DNA of 64,000 nucleotides from Desulfobulbus sp. (GTDB taxonomy: Bacteria > Desulfobacterota > Desulfobulbia > Desulfobulbales > Desulfobulbaceae): the NCBI GenBank assembly GCA_009780825.1, contig WQZH01000006.1, positions 1-64,000 on the forward strand. Direction: 5' to 3'. The notes under the pieces were generated by a model, which ran no database searches, was not told the DNA's origin, and saw nothing but the letters and a program-made list of their open reading frames with translations. This document shows, one piece after another, positions 62,785-64,000 of the stretch (position 1 is its first letter; every line of letters starts with the position of its first letter). Position numbers and translations under genes: made by a program.

Positions 62785-64000
62785 ATGGCTCTTAAGTCAG
62801 GACAATCCTCATCGGATGCCCAAAGAAATTTGATAAAAAAGACGGTCAAGGATCAATCGGGTGCTGGCAAGCTCAAGATCGGCGAACTGTTAAGCAAGGC
62901 CGGATATATCACCCTGACCCAATTTGAAGAAGCCAAGGCAGTCCAGAAGAAGACCGGTGATCGGCTGAGCAAGATTTTGCTGGAAAGCGGCATCATCGAA
63001 CGGGATACGATCCCCAACTTCCTCAACCGCATGCACAACTACACCTTGGTTACGCTCGACCAGGAAACGCCGAGCAAAGAGGCCCTGCAGCTCATCCCCT
63101 ACGAAACCGCCAAGCAGTTCATGTGCTTTCCTCTCAGGGTCGTCGGCAACACCCTGCAGGTGACCATGGCCGAACCCACCGATGCAACGGAGGTCGAGCA
63201 ACTTCAGGATCTTGTCCAAAAGAACCTCAATGTCTGCGTCTCCATCGCCAAGGAGATCATCGACGGGTATAAAAAATATTATCACATCAATGACGAGGAA
63301 TATCAGGCCTTCTTCAATTTCGAAGTCGATACCGAAGAGATATCGGTTTCCCAGGTTGATGACTTTGGCGCCTTGGTGTCCGATGCCGCCGAGGATTTTG
63401 AATTCGAAAGCGGTGGAATCGACGAAGGCAGCTTCGAACAGTTTTCCGCTTCAGACGCGCCCATCATCAAGCTGGTGAACGGCATTCTGGTCAAGGCGGT
63501 GCAGGAGGGGGTCAGCGACGTTCATATCGAACCCTTTGAAAAAACCATGCAGGTCCGGTACCGCAAGGACGGCGCCCTGTTCAAGTCGATGAACCTGCCG
63601 CTGACCATCAAAAACGCCATGGCCGCCCGCATGAAGATCCTCGCCGGCCTCAACATCACCGAGCGGCGAGTGCCCCAAGACGGTCGCATCAAGATCCGGT
63701 TGGGTCGTAACCGGGCGGTCGATTTCCGGGTCTCCACCCTGCCGCTCCTCCACGGTGAGGGCATCGTTCTCCGTATTCTGGACAAGGATTCCCTCAATGT
63801 GGACCTGACCAAACTCGGGTTCACCCCGGATACCTTCGCTGCGCTGAGGCGATGTCTCAACCGGCCGCAGGGGCTGCTCCTGGTCACCGGACCGACCGGC
63901 TCCGGCAAGACCGTAACCCTCTACTCCGCCTTGAACTCGCTCAACAACGAGGATATCAAAATCCTGACCGCGGAAGACCCGGTGGAGTTTAACTTCAAGG
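62785..64000 (+). CDS. pilB: Type IV pilus assembly ATPase PilB (5' part)
   Basis: The first 405 codons of a GspE/PilB secretion ATPase, cut by the window end. The N-terminal GspE_N domain (about 30-160; GELLSKAGYITLTQFEEA) is followed by a linker and the ATPase core beginning near 225 (VSDVHIEPFE, MKILAGLNITERRVPQDGR). Walker A TGPTGSGKT is near residue 369, with the AEDPVEF motif at the end. It drives pilus extension at the inner membrane. The upstream start is set by ATG at 62785, preceded by a near-consensus promoter. Confidence 0.93.
   Translation, partial: MALKSGQSSSDAQRNLIKKTVKDQSGAGKLKIGELLSKAGYITLTQFEEAKAVQKKTGDRLSKILLESGIIERDTIPNFLNRMHNYTLVTLDQETPSKEALQLIPYETAKQFMCFPLRVVGNTLQVTMAEPTDATEVEQLQDLVQKNLNVCVSIAKEIIDGYKKYYHINDEEYQAFFNFEVDTEEISVSQVDDFGALVSDAAEDFEFESGGIDEGSFEQFSASDAPIIKLVNGILVKAVQEGVSDVHIEPFEKTMQVRYRKDGALFKSMNLPLTIKNAMAARMKILAGLNITERRVPQDGRIKIRLGRNRAVDFRVSTLPLLHGEGIVLRILDKDSLNVDLTKLGFTPDTFAALRRCLNRPQGLLLVTGPTGSGKTVTLYSALNSLNNEDIKILTAEDPVEFNFK

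Overview
The window is a 64 kb stretch of a high-GC bacterial chromosome. Gene content suggests an anaerobic Desulfobacterota-type (delta-proteobacterial, Desulfobulbus-like) organism: an indolepyruvate:ferredoxin oxidoreductase with two phenylacetate-CoA ligases and a Liv ABC transporter, a flavodiiron oxygen reductase, full-length NifU with NifS, PEP synthase, ThyX, PEP-CTERM proteins and PilB. This taxonomic guess is inference from gene families; no 16S gene is present.

Layout. 0-7 kb: tRNA-Arg(CCT), a glgC pair whose second member has lost catalytic residues, a DHH phosphoesterase, then lptG coupled by 1-nt overlaps to an unrecognised Cys-rich protein and a divergent BadF/HgdC-type ATPase. 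7-17.4 kb (minus strand): a Cys/Lys-rich mini-protein, a secreted FKBP isomerase, and one long operon iorA-iorB-paaK-ACT-livHMGF-paaK for uptake and oxidation of amino acids through aryl-pyruvates and aryl-acetyl-CoA. 17.6-23.3 kb (minus): rnc, a radical SAM protein, an ABC-F ATPase and a DUF3352-like membrane-anchored protein. 23.4-26.4 kb: tRNA-Cys, then three PEP-CTERM paralogues, each with its own terminator and a sigma-54-type promoter. 27-36.4 kb (minus): thpR-nadC-valS, a dGTPase-like gene, prfB with its programmed frameshift, lnt and a CorC/HlyC CBS protein.

36.6-53.3 kb looks accessory. It begins at tRNA-Lys(CTT), whose 3' flank carries three sets of short direct repeats, and is loosely packed, with long gene-free gaps. 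It holds an oxygen-sensor-like diiron protein paired with a degenerate receiver-DUF4388 protein, a Nim-like flavoprotein, an MFS exporter, a BON protein, a flavodiiron protein, a 5'-truncated and frameshifted MFS/acyltransferase/ACP/AMP-ligase gene, an FMN reductase-like flavoprotein, a Gly/Tyr-rich exported protein, a glycine-zipper lipoprotein and two SDR oxidoreductases. Oxygen and redox handling is the common theme.

53.3-64 kb returns to dense housekeeping genes: a molybdopterin-binding protein with a Cys tail, a Trm112-like protein, divergent ppsA and phosphohexomutase genes, nifU-nifS, thyX, and the start of pilB running off the window.

The items most worth follow-up are the lptG-linked activase pair, the diiron-sensor/degenerate-receiver pair, the sigma-54-driven PEP-CTERM array with its duplicated leader, the inactive-looking GlgC paralogue, and the terminator hairpin in the prfB leader.
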